A DNA stretch of 64,000 bases from Ephemerocybe angulata. Its lineage: Eukaryota; Basidiomycota; Agaricomycetes; Agaricales; Psathyrellaceae. The stretch lies in the NCBI GenBank assembly GCA_013368325.1, contig JAACJK010000001.1:2418001-2482000 (forward strand), written 5' to 3'. Below, piece after piece: positions 1 to 12,100 of this stretch. A model generated the notes under the pieces. It was given only the letters and a program-made list of their open reading frames with translations, was not told the origin of the DNA and made no database searches. The number at the start of each line of letters is the position of its first letter. Position 1 is the first letter of the stretch. The position numbers were made by a program, and so were the translations under genes.

Positions 1-1026
1 TTGCCGGTCTAAGATACAGGTCAGACTTTCGTTCAGCATTGATAGATGATTAGTAGCGCACCTTCTTGTTCCTGGACAATCTAATTCGAGTAACGTCTCC
101 GAATTGCGAGAAATAAGCCTTCATTTGTTCTTCGTAGAAACCGTGAGGGATACGGCCGAGGAAGAGAACGCCACGTTCACCAGTCTAGTGGACAAAACGA
201 GGGTTTAGCGAAGGTTGAATAAAATAAAGTAATCAGAGCGCACCGGGTTCCGCTTAGCCTTCTCCAACTTCTTCTTCACCGTCGTGTCGTCCTTATCAAT
301 AGTCGGGAGCTTGGCGACGTCGAAGGCGCTCGGCTCAGCATCCATATCATCATCGTCCTCGTCCGAAGAATCCTCGTCGGTCGAGAATCCGTGCAGATGA
401 GTCTCCCCCTCCTCCTCGTCCTCAGAAATCTCGTTTTCCATATCCTCAAGCGCCGCTTGCTTTTCAACTGCAGCCCGCTCAGCATCCTTGTCCTTCTTCG
501 ACGTGCCCTTGCCCTTCTTCGCCTCAGCCTTGGGTGCCTCGACCTTCTTCACCTCAACCTTCTTCACCTCCTCAACATCAGCCATCTCCTCGTCCTCATC
601 CTCGGCATCCGACGCAACAGCGCCCTTTATCGGCTTGGGCTCAGCCTGTTTTCTCCTCGAATGGGGACCCTTCGCCTTCTCAATCGCCTCGGCCGTCTTT
701 CTCTGGTGCTTCCTCAGTTCAAGCCCAGTAGGCGGTTTCGTGGGTACGCGGGGTTTGGCAGCAGGGGATGCGGTAGCGGTAGTCTTGGACTTTTTGGGTG
801 ACGGTGCTTTCACAGCCTCTTCTGTGGCGGTGGTGGTAGTGGCCTTCGCAGCCTTCGAGGTGGGGGCGTCGTCGTTGGCGTCGCTCTTGCGCTTCAGACT
901 CGACTTTTTGCTCGCAGCCGGTGCCGGGGCGGCCTCGACGGGTGCTTTCGCGACCTTGTCCTTCTTTGCGGCTTTTGTTGAGGACGATGAAGAGCCCGAG
1001 GGCTTGGCTGAGGTCGGTTTGGCCAT
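1..1026 (-). CDS. NOP15: NOP15-like nucleolar RRM protein (3' end cut by window edge)
   Basis: Ribosome-biogenesis RNA-binding protein of the Nop15/NIFK family, which works in the nucleolus on pre-60S maturation. Exons read as 244-1026, 62-184 and 1-8 with introns 185-243 and 9-61; the gene continues past the left edge. The first 260 residues are low-complexity, Lys/Ala/Ser-rich with acidic runs ([23 protein letters not shown]), as in the N-terminal tails of fungal homologues. Exon 2 encodes the start of the RRM, with RNP-like [17 protein letters not shown] and [18 protein letters not shown], which is diagnostic of Nop15. The start is placed at the MAKPTSAKP methionine; an in-frame ATG at 1152 would add 42 residues of unlikely sequence. 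Family assignment is firm; the start is moderately sure. Confidence 0.88.
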
Positions 1027-2313
1027 TGAGGATCCGTTCAAGGGGAGGAGGATGCGATCAATAAATTTGGAGAAAATGCCCTTTCGGTTTTTGATGCCAA
1101 GCACATCCGGGGATATCACAGTTAACGCTGACCCCACAGCATTCGACTTCAACGGTCAACTTGCGAACGCTTCATCGTTTTTCTGAGCTGCACATAAGCT
1201 CAACGGTCGCACATTCCCGAATTACGGTTCAATGAAGCGGCAAAAGGGCCAATACGGGGGAGATATCGCTCTTATCACTGCCAGGAGCATCAAGCGAAGC
1301 TTTGAAGATCATTGCTCGTATCGACGTCCTTTCCGCAATGTCTCCAGGATAACAGTGTCTGCAGCGGAGTTCATTCTCAAACCTTTACGATCACAAGAGC
1401 CGGACGAGATGGGCCACATCCGCTATGGATATCTGCGAGTAAGGCGATGATGACCGGGGCCTCAGCAAGTCATTTCATTTCGGAGGAGGATGCACTTGTG
1501 GAGGTCAGGGCAACACATCTGTGAGGCGACATCTTCGCTTTCGATCCAATTAAGTTTCACGTCTGGAGCCCGCGAGAGCTTGAACAGCAACTGGAAGTCT
1601 CTCCCCTCCTCTCCTGGCCTTCGAGTAGGTTCTCGTAGGACTCAGGACTTTGATTCAACTCAGCTCAACAAGACCCGAAAGGTACTCAAGAGAACGGATG
1701 AGAGGACTTGACCAGAGGTGGCCGCTGGGCAGAAAAGGGCGCCCTAACTGAACGAAGGAAGGAGTCAGCGTCAAGGTCAACTCTGACCCGAAAGTGGCGG
1801 CGGGACCAACACGGACCCACGCCGATTTGCCCACGGTCGCTGACAAATCGCGGCGGACTCATTCGCAAAGACCCTATGAACGCGAGATTGTATGATCGTC
1901 GATAAAATCACCTAAAATTTCGGCAATCGGGTGGACGATGGGATCTCTGGCAAGTAGGGGTACGACCGTTTGGCGTTAGTCGTGTCTGTTGCGTGAGCGT
2001 CGTCTGAAAGGGACGATGATGGCCGTTCCGTACAAACTCGTCGCTTTCGGAGGCAGTTCAAATTGATGACAAGTCGGAGCTAGGCGCGAGTGCTTCAGAA
2101 GTGCATAATGAACACCTGTATTTTACTGGTAGTGAGTCAAATAGTAAGATTGTATTGAGATGTATGTGTGCATAGGACAGCATATGAGGGTGGCGCGGTC
2201 CAGATATTTGGACAGCCAATTTCCAGGTGGCAGAGTCCGGAACATCAAGCTGGCCTGAGCCAGTGGAGGCCCGGCTTGGCCTAAACCCCAGGCCGCAGCA
2301 TGATGGTATATAA
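1027..2313. other. Intergenic, no gene recognised
   Basis: Only short open frames occur here, with no recognisable motif and no plausible splice-linked exons. It includes the promoter side of the NOP15-like gene. Confidence 0.6.
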
Positions 2314-2400
2314 GGTGCTGTGGTGTAGTGGCAAGAGGTGCAGTCAGTGACGGGGATCGTGAGGTCGTCGGTTCAAGTCCTGCTAATGCCCATCTTTTTA
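2314..2400 (+). mobile_element. tRNA-derived SINE head (degenerate)
   Basis: The stretch carries a tRNA-like A-box region (TGGTGTAGTGGCAAGAG) and, 30-odd bases later, a B-box-like GGTTCAAGTCC at 2370-2380, followed by TGCTAATGCCC and a TTTTT tract that could end pol III transcription. A TATATAA lies just upstream at about 2308. The reverse strand reads AGLEPTTSRSPS, the chance translation often seen over tRNA-derived SINE heads. The acceptor arms (GGTGCTG and TAATGCC) do not pair and the T stem is imperfect, so this is not a working tRNA gene. Copy number cannot be judged from one window. Confidence 0.45.
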
Positions 2401-2433
2401 ACCTGGTGTTTCTGAGCTGCATACATACCAAGT

Positions 2434-2469
2434 CTCCGAAATCTGCATGTTGCACGTCGATTTTCGGAG
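2434..2469. repeat. Inverted repeat next to the SINE head
   Basis: Arms CTCCGAAATC and GATTTTCGGAG face each other across a 15-base loop. It may be part of the SINE body or a chance hairpin. Confidence 0.35.
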
Positions 2470-3140
2470 GGTTCATGACGTACATACTTTCCGCAAGCTC
2501 AGAACGCTGCGGAATTCAATGATGTCACACAAGGCTGTCGTCTCATACTGTTTTGTGGTGCAGTTTCTGCCAGGTTCCCTTTACACTGGTAAGTCTTGAC
2601 GCGGCCAATTGCCAATGAACAGAGTATCAGTCGGATTGGCACCGTTCACTGCAGTCCCAAGCCGGTGTGTATTCTAATAAATTACAACACCCCTGAAGGG
2701 TGAATCTCAATTGAATCTGTCAGAGGGAGATTTTACACCATCGGGTCCGATTCTCCCGAACCGCCAATCGTGATGCACTTTGCATGCACCGAAAGTTGCG
2801 CACCTGGACCGAGTAGGTATACCGTACTCCGGAGTAGCCTACATTGGCATAGTCTTAAAATCTTCTTAAATTTGATTAAAATTTGTCTGAATTTAAGCTT
2901 TCCTCGTCTTTCTCAGCCATTCTGAGGCTTTCTCGAATCAGTAGTCAGGCAATACTGTGGTTGAGGGATTGGCAGACAAGCGCCCATGTCAGTGGTCCAG
3001 ATTTGGCAGCTTGATTAGTAAGCACTGTTCAACGCCGCTGAAGCCGTCCTCAAGCCGTCCTCCCTGTGCTCACTCGTCTCATATCTGAATCATGTTTGTA
3101 GACATTACTTCCTCTGACTACTTCCACCACCAGTGCCACT
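2470..3140. other. Intergenic, no gene recognised
   Basis: AT-richer sequence without a supported reading frame. It holds the region upstream of the XPG-N fragment. Confidence 0.5.
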
Positions 3141-3665
3141 ATGGGAATTAAAGGACTTTGGACGGTAAGCCCAACCCAAGCCATCTTAGTGTTCATCCTA
3201 CTGAATCCGATGCTTGGCACTTGCTGTCAGGAGCTTGCTCGGGTTGCAGTGATTTTATCATTCAAGGAACTAATTACTGCTGAGGCTCTTGAACGGCGCC
3301 TGAATGGGGACGAGCTCCCTATCATTGGTGTGGACGCGAGGTACGTACGCTTGCCGCAGGATCCGGTTGGTACCCAAATTGACCCTGCCCGGCGTCTATT
3401 GCCCAGTCCTCTGATGTTCGCTGCAAAGTTTGCTACGAAGAGGAAAGGAGAGTCTATCAATTCCTGGACACGGATTGGGCGAGAGACGGAGCTGGCCAAT
3501 CTCCGCAAGAATCTTGAGCAATGGCTCGCCCTTCCAGCCATTTTTGTCGTCGTGTTCGATGGGCCACGGCGCCCGAAAATGAAACGGGGCAAGCAAGTTC
3601 GGACATCCCGTCCGCATCAACTGGAGCCGGGCATGCATGGCGGCACACAGGCGCGCGCTATGTAA
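3141..3665 (+). pseudogene. Truncated XPG/Rad2-type nuclease, N-terminal domain only
   Basis: Three exons (3141-3164, 3231-3340, 3407 onward) join in frame to give MGIKGLWT, then ELARVAVILSFKELI, the first catalytic-Asp region ELPIIGVDAS, and the second conserved strand AIFVVVFDGPRRPKMKRGK. This is the XPG_N (PIN-like) domain of the FEN1/XPG/Gen1 family. Reading stops at 3665 shortly after the KRGKQV segment. The XPG-I acidic motif (EAEAE...DDVD type) and helix-hairpin-helix that should follow are absent, because sequence leading to the Crypton gene begins instead. Splice sites are intact, so truncation looks recent. It differs from the full RAD2 gene at 48500-52622 and resembles the Yen1/Gen1-like paralogues common in agaricomycetes. 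Whether the Crypton insertion caused the truncation is inference. Confidence 0.7.
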
Positions 3666-3787
3666 TATTGGGCTTGGGTGAAACATCTCGATCGACATTG
3701 CCTGCATCACGGAGCTCTATCTACAGTCCTAACATTCACATCTGCTCCTACCTACAAACAGTCTTCGCTCAAATTTCTTTGCCTACC

Positions 3788-6551
3788 ATGGGTGTCTCGT
3801 CTCTTCAAACCCAAGCACGTCAGGGTGGCCGTGGCAAGAAACGTGTCCAAGAGAAGTCGATCCCATCATTCAACGATGCTCAGCGCGGTGTATACGAGGC
3901 CGCCAAGAAATACGCAAAGGCCCCCACAACCTTGAAGAAATACTCTATTTATTGGAAGCAGTTTGTGGCATGGGTCCGTCAGGTTGCAGCAGCGGAGGCG
4001 AAAAAAGCCGAAGAGTTTCGTTCTCGCCAGGCTAAAGCTGCGTCAGACCCCACCAGTAGCCTCGGCCCAGAGAACGACATCGAAGAAGACGACGATTTGG
4101 AAGAGTCGGCCGATACTGATGCCGAAGCAGATGTCCCCGAGGCAGAAGGCTCAGAGTCAGGAATGCCAACTGGACCCAAGGAAGAAACGGAGAAACCGCC
4201 AACCGCTGATTTCGAGTCCAACGTTATGGATGCTCGCTTTCCAACATGCTTCGAAGGGTGGCCCACAGAGTGTACGGCCATCGCGATGACCATGTTTTTA
4301 TGGGATAAGTGCTACCTTGGAAAGCTCACCTACAGTACGGCGGGTCAGGTCATCGCGTCGCTGATTGCCCATTACGATGCTTTGTACGTGTATCACTTCT
4401 ATTATCATTTACTTTTATCTAATCTGGCTGTCTAATTAGGGAGACGCCGTTTGGGTACATCTTCAAAGGCGAGTGGCGCTACGACGAATGCAGCAAGACC
4501 TTCCGAGGAAATCCCGGACGAAGCGATAGGGTGAAGGGAATGCTTAACGCTGTGCACAAGCGCGAAGATCAGCCAGACCGCAAGCATTCCCGGGCCATGT
4601 CATTTGAAGACATGGATGCCATTCATCAACATATTCAAGCCAACCATCCATCCCCCCACCTCGTCGACTCAGCATCACTTGCTAAACGCGGTAGGTATCT
4701 TTATTATTCTGCCCTTTCATCTCTTGGGTTTGTTGTGTGGACAAGGTACGTTAAAGCTTCATGAATCCCCCGTTTTCCAACCTCAGTCATCTAATTTCTC
4801 TTTTTGCAGAAACAGCGAAGCATGTATGCTTAAGTACAAGCACCTGGATTTCCACGCACCAAAGAAGCGGTGCTCTAATGGTCAGACCTACGAGCGAGTT
4901 GTGGTGAACATCCGATACCGAAAGAATTGGCAAAGGAAGTTAGATAGTGAAGAGCTTGGACTGGAGGGTACGTCGTTAAAGGTTCTGCTTTAATTAACTT
5001 GTTGGTCCTAATGGTGTCCAGGGCATGTCTACAATATCTACCGGCAGCCTACAAAGCCGGCTATTGATTTATTCCACCACCTCGTTCAGTGGAAGGAATT
5101 CTACGAACACCACCTTTTGCGCCGTCCGCTTCAAGACGACGACTTTATCTTTCCCACCGTAAACTTTGCCAACCTCACTGCACATCCCGACACCGAGGTA
5201 AAGCGCCAGGCCGTCGACAAGCTAATCAAAGAAATGGCGGGAGCAGCAGGCCTTCACAAGCCTGAGAGCTATACGACCCACTGCTTCCGGCGTGGTGGGG
5301 CGCAGTATCGGTTCATGTTTGCTTCAATTGGCGAGCGTTGGACACTGGCTAGGATTCGTTGGTGGGGAGGATGGGCGGCCAATGAGACGGTGAGTCGTGA
5401 CTCGTTATTGGCTTTAAATGTGTATATACTAAGATAAACAACAGGGGGATACACTAATGAAATACTTACTGGATGAGCTGCACTCGTACGAAGACGACCA
5501 TGCTGACGCCTTGTGCCCATTTGATGAAACAGCGAGCCATTCCCATAACGGTGAAGATCGCCTTCTCCGCCCTTTCACTGCTGCCGACGGTGCCGCACTT
5601 ACTGAGCGTTGCGACGAATTGATTTCGTCGCAGTTCTCCCGCCTTGCTGACACCTTATCCAACAACATTGTCAGCTACCTCAAGTTAGGTGCTGAGAGGT
5701 CATTGTGCGCACACGGTACATCATTACTACACCTCTTTCAGCGCTTGCAGCCCCGGCGCTAATCATGCTCTACCAGAACAGGGACGCTCTGTGGCTGCAC
5801 CAACTCAATGTCATAGCCCTCTGCGGACTCGTGAACACGCCCAGCCTTTTGCACCACCACACTACTTCAACACCCCGATGCCATATTACGGAGTGAACGC
5901 CGGGCCCTTCTCTTCGATGCCAAGCACAACCGTCGATGCACCGTGGCAGGTTCCGTCAGCTTCAACCTCGCGCCACGGCCCCGAATCTCAGCCATCGCAC
6001 GCCACGCGCTACTCTGTGCGCTTTCAGCCTATCCAACGACGTCCCACCCCAGATGTACCTGGCACCAACACTCATGAGCCATACAGCGGCCCGAGGCATT
6101 GCGTGCCAACCGTCTCGCGTACCGCCGCCGCCAATGCTCTCGATATCATCATCGCGGACTGGGAAACCCCTCAGCCCCACCGTTGCCCGGTCCCACTGAA
6201 AGACTGGCGCCCAGAGTGGTACAAGGAGAACAGGCAGGGCCAGGCATACCACATTCGCAAGGTGATAGCAACCGAGTTCATCACCCAGTACGACCTCAGA
6301 ATTTCTCCCCAGTTCGGACGCTCACTCACGAGTAAACTTACAGGTTCAGTCGTGACCGAACGAAGTTCAACAAAGCGTACCCAGAACACGTCCGCGGCAT
6401 GACCCCGTTGTTCAAGGCGATTACCGTTGCACGCCAAGCTCGCAACGAGGTCAAGACTCGAGCAAAAAAGACAGTGCCTGCTGGTGGGGCCATGGACGTC
6501 GACGTTGAAGCAGGCTCAGAGGGAGGGAGTTCTAGCCCGGAGGCGTATTAG
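3788..6551 (+). mobile_element. Crypton-type tyrosine-recombinase transposon (outer limits unknown)
   Basis: The element is defined here by its only gene. Cryptons have no terminal inverted repeats and leave very short direct repeats, so I could not place the ends. The nuclease fragment upstream ends about 120 bases before the recombinase start. Confidence 0.6.
3788..6551 (+). CDS. Crypton tyrosine recombinase with GCR1_C-like C-terminal domain
   Basis: DNA breaking-rejoining enzyme of a fungal Crypton. Exons 3788-4383, 4440-4745, 4810-4967, 5022-5389, 5445 to about 5698, about 5751-6287 and 6344-6551; the intron near 5699-5750 has an unclear donor. The recombinase signature is complete: box-A arginine in FVVWTRNSEACMLKY, the H-x-x-R motif in YTTHCFRRGGAQ, the tryptophan-rich IRWWGGW segment, and the candidate nucleophilic tyrosine in GDTLMKYLLDEL. 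After a Pro/Ser-rich linker comes PVPLKDWRPEWYKENRQG followed by EFITQFSRDRTKFNKAYP and MTPLFKAITVARQARNE. This matches the GCR1_C-type DNA-binding domain found at the end of many basidiomycete Cryptons. An acidic tract lies near residues 90-130. No frameshift is evident apart from the uncertain intron, so it may be intact. Confidence 0.8.
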
Positions 6552-8068
6552 AACCTTTCCTAGAATAAAGTCGACATTAGCTTTACATTAGTCCATCCTT
6601 TAATTATATGTGTTCTCATTTGCACTCAGAATAAGCAACCAGTGCATAGTAACCGTGTACTCCAATCCGTGTACGTTGCCGGGTGTGGCCTCAAGAACCG
6701 GGGGAGCACAACGGCGTACGCAGCACAAGCGCCCAATCCTGAGCACTGAGATCTCATAGCTCCGTTGTTTCCAGGGAAAACGGAAGTCATGCTCAAAGCC
6801 GACAAGCTGGGACCTCTGGGTTAGATCCCTATGCTTGTCCGCAGAAGACCATGCCCCCGTTTCCCCAGGAAGCAACGGAGCCCACTTCAATCCAAAAAAC
6901 ATTCAGCAACGGACGTACCTAAGCATGCACGGCTATGCAGGTAGCCATTCTCAAGAGGGACGCGAGAAACCGAGAAAAAAAGTAAGCATGGGGATTTTGT
7001 TTTCACGGAAGCATCGACTACTCTAAATGAGTGCTACCGGATGTGCTTGGTGACCCTGTAACATTTGAGATTATCATATCACAGTCAGGAGCGGAACACT
7101 TTGCATAGAGACACGATATACGGCTTACGGATGAATGAATTGCGCAACAAATTTGCGCGCAAGCGAGATGAATGGAAGTTCGCCCACTGCCCAGCTCGTC
7201 ACAGATCTGTGATGGAATGGAGGTCAGAAGGAGGTCCACTTGAGGTATACTTACCGCCTACAGTTTACTTTTCACCTGCCCAGCTGCCCAGCAGTTGCAC
7301 GGATGTGGCTTGGGCAACGTCCGTGACCGCAGTGCTGCAATATTACGCCGGAAAGGGGCGAGCGAGCAGACTCGATTGGGCCACGGTGCTCGCAAATGAA
7401 TTCGTTCCCATACACGAGGCATGGTATCTAAGCGCGCGGAAACGCCGCGTCTCCGCCGCTAAGACTGCTAAGGAAAGGTGGGTCAAGGGTTGGGCGGCAA
7501 GCCATAGAATAGAGCCGTCAGCATTCAACGAGAAAGCTGCTCACTCACTGAATGTGCCTCATTTTGCGCCCTGGCATCCATCCCAAGTCCATCCCTAGTC
7601 CTCCTAGGTCCTCCCAGGCACCCCTTATGGTAGAAGTCGCGCGGTAGACGAGAGACGAGCACAAAACGCGTGGTGGACGCGAACTAATTAGCGCGGTTCG
7701 GGAATAATTGATTGTATTTCTGCCAGGCTGGCAGAGATCGGAATACACGTGATTGATAAGATAATATAGATAAGATGGCATCAGAGATTAGATAGCCCGG
7801 CGGCGACAGCCCCCGAGACCCCAAATCGGGCGACTCACGTCATCGCTCCAGGGTCCCGAGCAACGGCGTGAGGCCGTCATCCCGGGCCCTACGCGCGGCG
7901 ATGGCTGCCATAAGAGGGCGAAGCCGCCTAAAATCTCGCGGAGAAGATTTGATAACGGCGTCTGAGCCATCGATCCAAGCCTCTCTCCACTCCTTTACAC
8001 CCTCCCCCGCTTTCCTGCCAATCGTCTCCGGACCACACAGCTAGAACCTTCGCAAAACTAGACTCAAA
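6552..8068. other. Intergenic; one unassigned reading frame at 7065-7598
   Basis: A 177-codon plus-strand frame at 7065-7598 has basic, Trp-rich composition (ERWVKGWAASH) but no domain I recognise and no support from splicing. I do not call it a gene. The last 400 bases form the upstream region of the eIF1A gene. Confidence 0.5.
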
Positions 8069-8806
8069 ATGCCCAAGGTGCGCTCACCGCCCCCTCTTTA
8101 GCGCCGCGTGGACCCTGAGCCCTAATTTAACACCCCCACAGAACAAGGGAAAGGTGCGCACAGTCCCACACACCCAGCACTCAGACAATGGGAGTAACCA
8201 CCGCGGTATAGGGTGGTAAAAACAGGAGACGTGGAAAGAACGAGAACGATGACGACAAGCGCGAACTTGTGTTCCGAGAGGACGGGCAAGAATACGCCCA
8301 GGTCACCAAGATGCTTGGAAACGGCCGTCTCGAGGCCCTCTGCTTCGATGGCGAGAAGCGGTTAGCACATATCCGAGGAAAGATGAGGAAGAAGGTGCGC
8401 CGAGACATCGACCACCCCTTGTGCTCCCCAACGAGGTTTTCTAACTGCTGTTTCATTCATTGTGCACTGCATCTAGGTCTGGATTAACCAGGGAGATATC
8501 GTCCTTCTTTCTCTGCGAGACTTCCAGGATGACAAGGCCGATGTCATTGTCAAGTATACCGCCGATGAGGCCCGTAATTGTACGTCTAGAGTCCAGCATA
8601 CCCTTCTTCATCCTCGCCACACATACCCATGTTTCTCTCCCTTCCCCCCCTTGACTCGAACTGACTCGACCACCCACACAGTGAAAGCCTACGGTGAACT
8701 CCCCGAAAACGCCAAGATCAACGAAACCGACAACTTTGGCGAAGAAGACGGAGAGTGCACATTCGAGTTCGGCGACGAAGGAGAGGTCGACATCGACGAT
8801 ATCTAA
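8069..8806 (+). CDS. TIF11: Translation initiation factor eIF1A
   Basis: eIF1A binds the A site of the 40S subunit and promotes scanning and start-codon selection. Five coding exons (8069-8077, 8142-8153, 8212-8394, 8477-8579, 8682-8806) give 143 residues, the usual length. The protein starts [16 protein letters not shown], the basic tail of the family, followed by an S1-like OB fold with [38 protein letters not shown] and [19 protein letters not shown]. It ends in an acidic tail finishing EVDIDDI, the conserved eIF5B-binding C-terminus. Exon 1 codes for only three residues and exon 2 is a 12-base microexon (NKGK). Identification is certain. Confidence 0.97.
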
Positions 8807-8971
8807 TCTGTGGATATACGCACCACCATATCACCGTTCCCGGATGGATGTATACCTACCTCCCTTGTCTTGTCTTGTTTTCAGTGGTTAACGCCCAGTG
8901 CTGACTGATATCCTGTACGATTGATTGGTTGATTACTGTATTCACGACTTCTTTTTCCTCTTATATTCCTA

Positions 8972-8986
8972 CTCTCTCTCTCTCTC
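8972..8986. repeat. (CT)n microsatellite
   Basis: A run of seven to eight CT units between the eIF1A stop and the APC6 gene. The rest of 8807-9170 holds no recognisable gene. Confidence 0.7.
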
Positions 8987-9170
8987 CCACTCTGTTGTAG
9001 CATTATTCAACGATAATTCTCATTCTTCATCCTCATCGCAGCATCCAGAACAGCCTCTTAGTGTAGCGTTATACGGTTCGGCTCCGGTGTTTGATGTACA
9101 TGTACACATTCCAATTAGACTCGCACCGAGTCACGAACCACAGAACAGCATGCATCTCCCATCCTACGCA

Positions 9171-12100
9171 TCACCCCTCCTGCATCGCATTGATATCATG
9201 CAACGAAACGCCCATCTCACGCGCATGCAACTCATCTCTCATAGCGATATCTCTGGCAGCCCATTTTGCCCTATACTGAGGATCCTCCCTCTTCCACTTT
9301 TCATGCAACGCCTTGCGCAAGTCACTTTCCCTAAGTGAGACCGCGCTCTTCGCGTTGGACGTATCCATGGCACTCTCCAACAACCCCACAATGTTGGTAT
9401 TGATCGGGTCAATGGCAAGAGCCTGTGCAGATGAACCCGATGAGTTGAATATTGCATTGCGAAGGAGAATGAAGAAGCTCCCTCACCTTGTGGTATTCCT
9501 CAATCGCATTACCCAAGTCACCCAGCATATGGTACACCATACCCAGGAATCCCAGCGCCATCGAGTGCCGCGGCTCGTACTCAAGGACCTTATGGTACAC
9601 TTTCACAGCTTCGTCCAGTTTCTTGAGCTTCCGGAAGCACGTTCCGAGGTTCATGTACGTGATAGCCCACGTCTGCTCCGAGCTCTGCGTAACCTGCGCC
9701 CGGTCAATCGCTTCCTGGAACAAGTTCGCTGCTTGTTGGTAGCTACACGAAAAGACAGTCAGTCTGGATTTAACGGTACTGTATGGCGAGCAGGGAAGAC
9801 TCACTCTCCGTGATTGAAAGCCATCACGCCCCTCTCGTTGCACAAGAGCGGGTCGTTCTGACACAGGGCAGCAGCAGCACCCAAGGCCTCATCCGCCAAC
9901 CTAAAGTTCGACAGCATAATCTGCTCCATCCCAATAAAGAGCAATGGCAAATGCGACCTGACGAAATCAATATCAGCTCAAAACCCCCCGTCCATGCCCA
10001 ACAGGTACCCACCCAACAAATATCCTCGCACAGGTCGAGTAAGCCGTCACAGCATGATCGTGCTCCGCCTCCATGGCAAACGTATGCCCAAACGCCGCCC
10101 AAGCAGGGGCGAACCGAGGATCCATCAGTGTCGTCTTGCTCAAATACGACCGCGCCTGACCCCACTTCCCACTGCTCAGGTACCACACGCCGACCGCGTA
10201 CCAGCTCAACGCGTTTTCTGGCTCGCGGTCTACCATCTCGTGCGCCAGCAGGAATAGCTTCGAGTGGAGGTGGTTAAGGTGGTACATGCACGCAATGTGC
10301 AGGGGTACTGTGGGTACGTGTATCGCGGTTAGACCCATGATTCTAAGTTATTGGGGAGCATTAACTTCAATTCAAACGCGCTCTCCGCAAACCTCACGCA
10401 CCTAGATGTAACCGCATAGCATTCTGCCCATCTGAAGTCTGTATATAACGCGTCTGCGAAGCTGAACAACACATCTGGGTTGTCGCCCAGCCCATAGTCG
10501 TCGACCAATCGGCTTCGTGTGAGTGCGTGTTCGACCTGGTGTTTGTCTTTCCGAAGGCGGGAGGTATAAATAAGTTGCACAAACTCAGCATCTTCCGGTG
10601 TCTGTGTCGCATACGATAGGCCTTGAATAAACTCCCATTCTATGTATATGGTCCCTCAATAAAAGACCGCACAAGACGATCGGCGACTTACCTTCGTCTG
10701 GGGCCAGCATTTCCGCGTTTACCAATTGCGAGAACGCGTCTGCGCATTTCACATCCAAAGAAAGTGCTTCCATGAAGCAGGTCTTCGCCTGATCTGCACG
10801 GTTCAACTTCAACATCAACATGCCTCGCAGATAGCACATCGAAGCCTCGATCTAGGTATTCGTGTTCAGACATGCAGTAGACCTCAGAACTGCCAATGAA
10901 CGGACCGACCTTGATACCACCGTCCGTGTTCGCAATGGCTGGTCCACTTTGCGCTGGATATCATGCTGCCTCAGTCACACCCATAACCACGGAGTTCGAG
11001 TACACTCACCAGAGCCACGGAACGGATTCGCCTCTCCAATCAACTCCATAGCCTCTGTCCACTTTCCCGATCGTACCTAAAGAAACAACTCAGTCACAAC
11101 GAGTCTAAGACTTGAAACACCGCGACACACCATACACTGCGCCGCCAGATACCTGCACGCCAAACTCATATCCACAAGCCTCGACGTTCGGTCCAGCAAA
11201 GGTTCGGGCACGTCCACAAGTCCCGCAGGCCCAACAGGGAGACGCGCCATCGACATCGGTCCCTGAGGCCTATCGCTTTCGTCATTCGACCCAAAGAGAA
11301 AGCTCGCGATAGATTCGCGGTGCTTCCCTTTGTCATTATTCGTGGCCCCGTTGAGGTGGTGCTCGGCTGAGGGAGCGGGCGTACTGGTCCCAGCAGGAAA
11401 GAGAAGGCCAGGGTGTTGGGATTGTGACGGGGATGTAAGGATGGGAGCTGAAGGCTTTGACGAGGAAGGCGGGGATGTGGGGAAGGGCCTGGTAAGGAGA
11501 CGATGAGCCCTGGCATATTGGTGCGTCATAAAGTACGTCTGTGCAAGCCAAAACGCGTCGTTTGGGTCGCCTGTGCAGAGGAATCACACATTTTCTTGTC
11601 AGTAAGCCTTTGTAAGTGGATAATACTCAACGCACTGGTCCAACTTAGAATCTTATCTCCCCAGAATGCCGCGGTTTCGTACAGGTGTTGCATCAGGGCA
11701 TCGTGCCGCCAAAGCCTCATCCTATCAACCATGCCCCACTCATAGCTACTCTCCTCGTCGTCCGCATCGTCCTCAGAGTCATTGAACACATCGGTGGTGT
11801 CATTCGCCAGCGGATGTCTATTCCCCCCGCCACTCCCTGGGCCGCCCAACCCCAGCCGCGTCGAATGGCTGCCCCCGGGTCCTGAGCTGAACTTTGGCTT
11901 CCGTTTGGGTTGCGGGGACGCCCTTGCCGGCGAAGACGCCAGGATCGAGCGGTTGGGGTCGAGCGCGGTGGGCATCCGCTGGGAGAAAGTGCTCATGTTG
12001 GCGTCGTAGTAAGAGTCCATGATCTGTGAAGGGTTGAAAGAGAAGGTGGAGCCTATTGAGCCTCGAGGCCGCCCGGAGGCTGAAGGCGACGGCAGCGTCG

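Noticed and set aside
488..1186. Long plus-strand frame opposite the NOP15-like gene
   Set aside because: Shadow of the Ser/Ala/Lys-rich coding strand; no domain of its own.
2314..2400. Functional tRNA gene
   Set aside because: Acceptor and T arms do not pair and no anticodon stem can be drawn.
7065..7598. 177-codon plus-strand frame as a gene
   Set aside because: No domain, no splice context and composition close to surrounding intergenic DNA.
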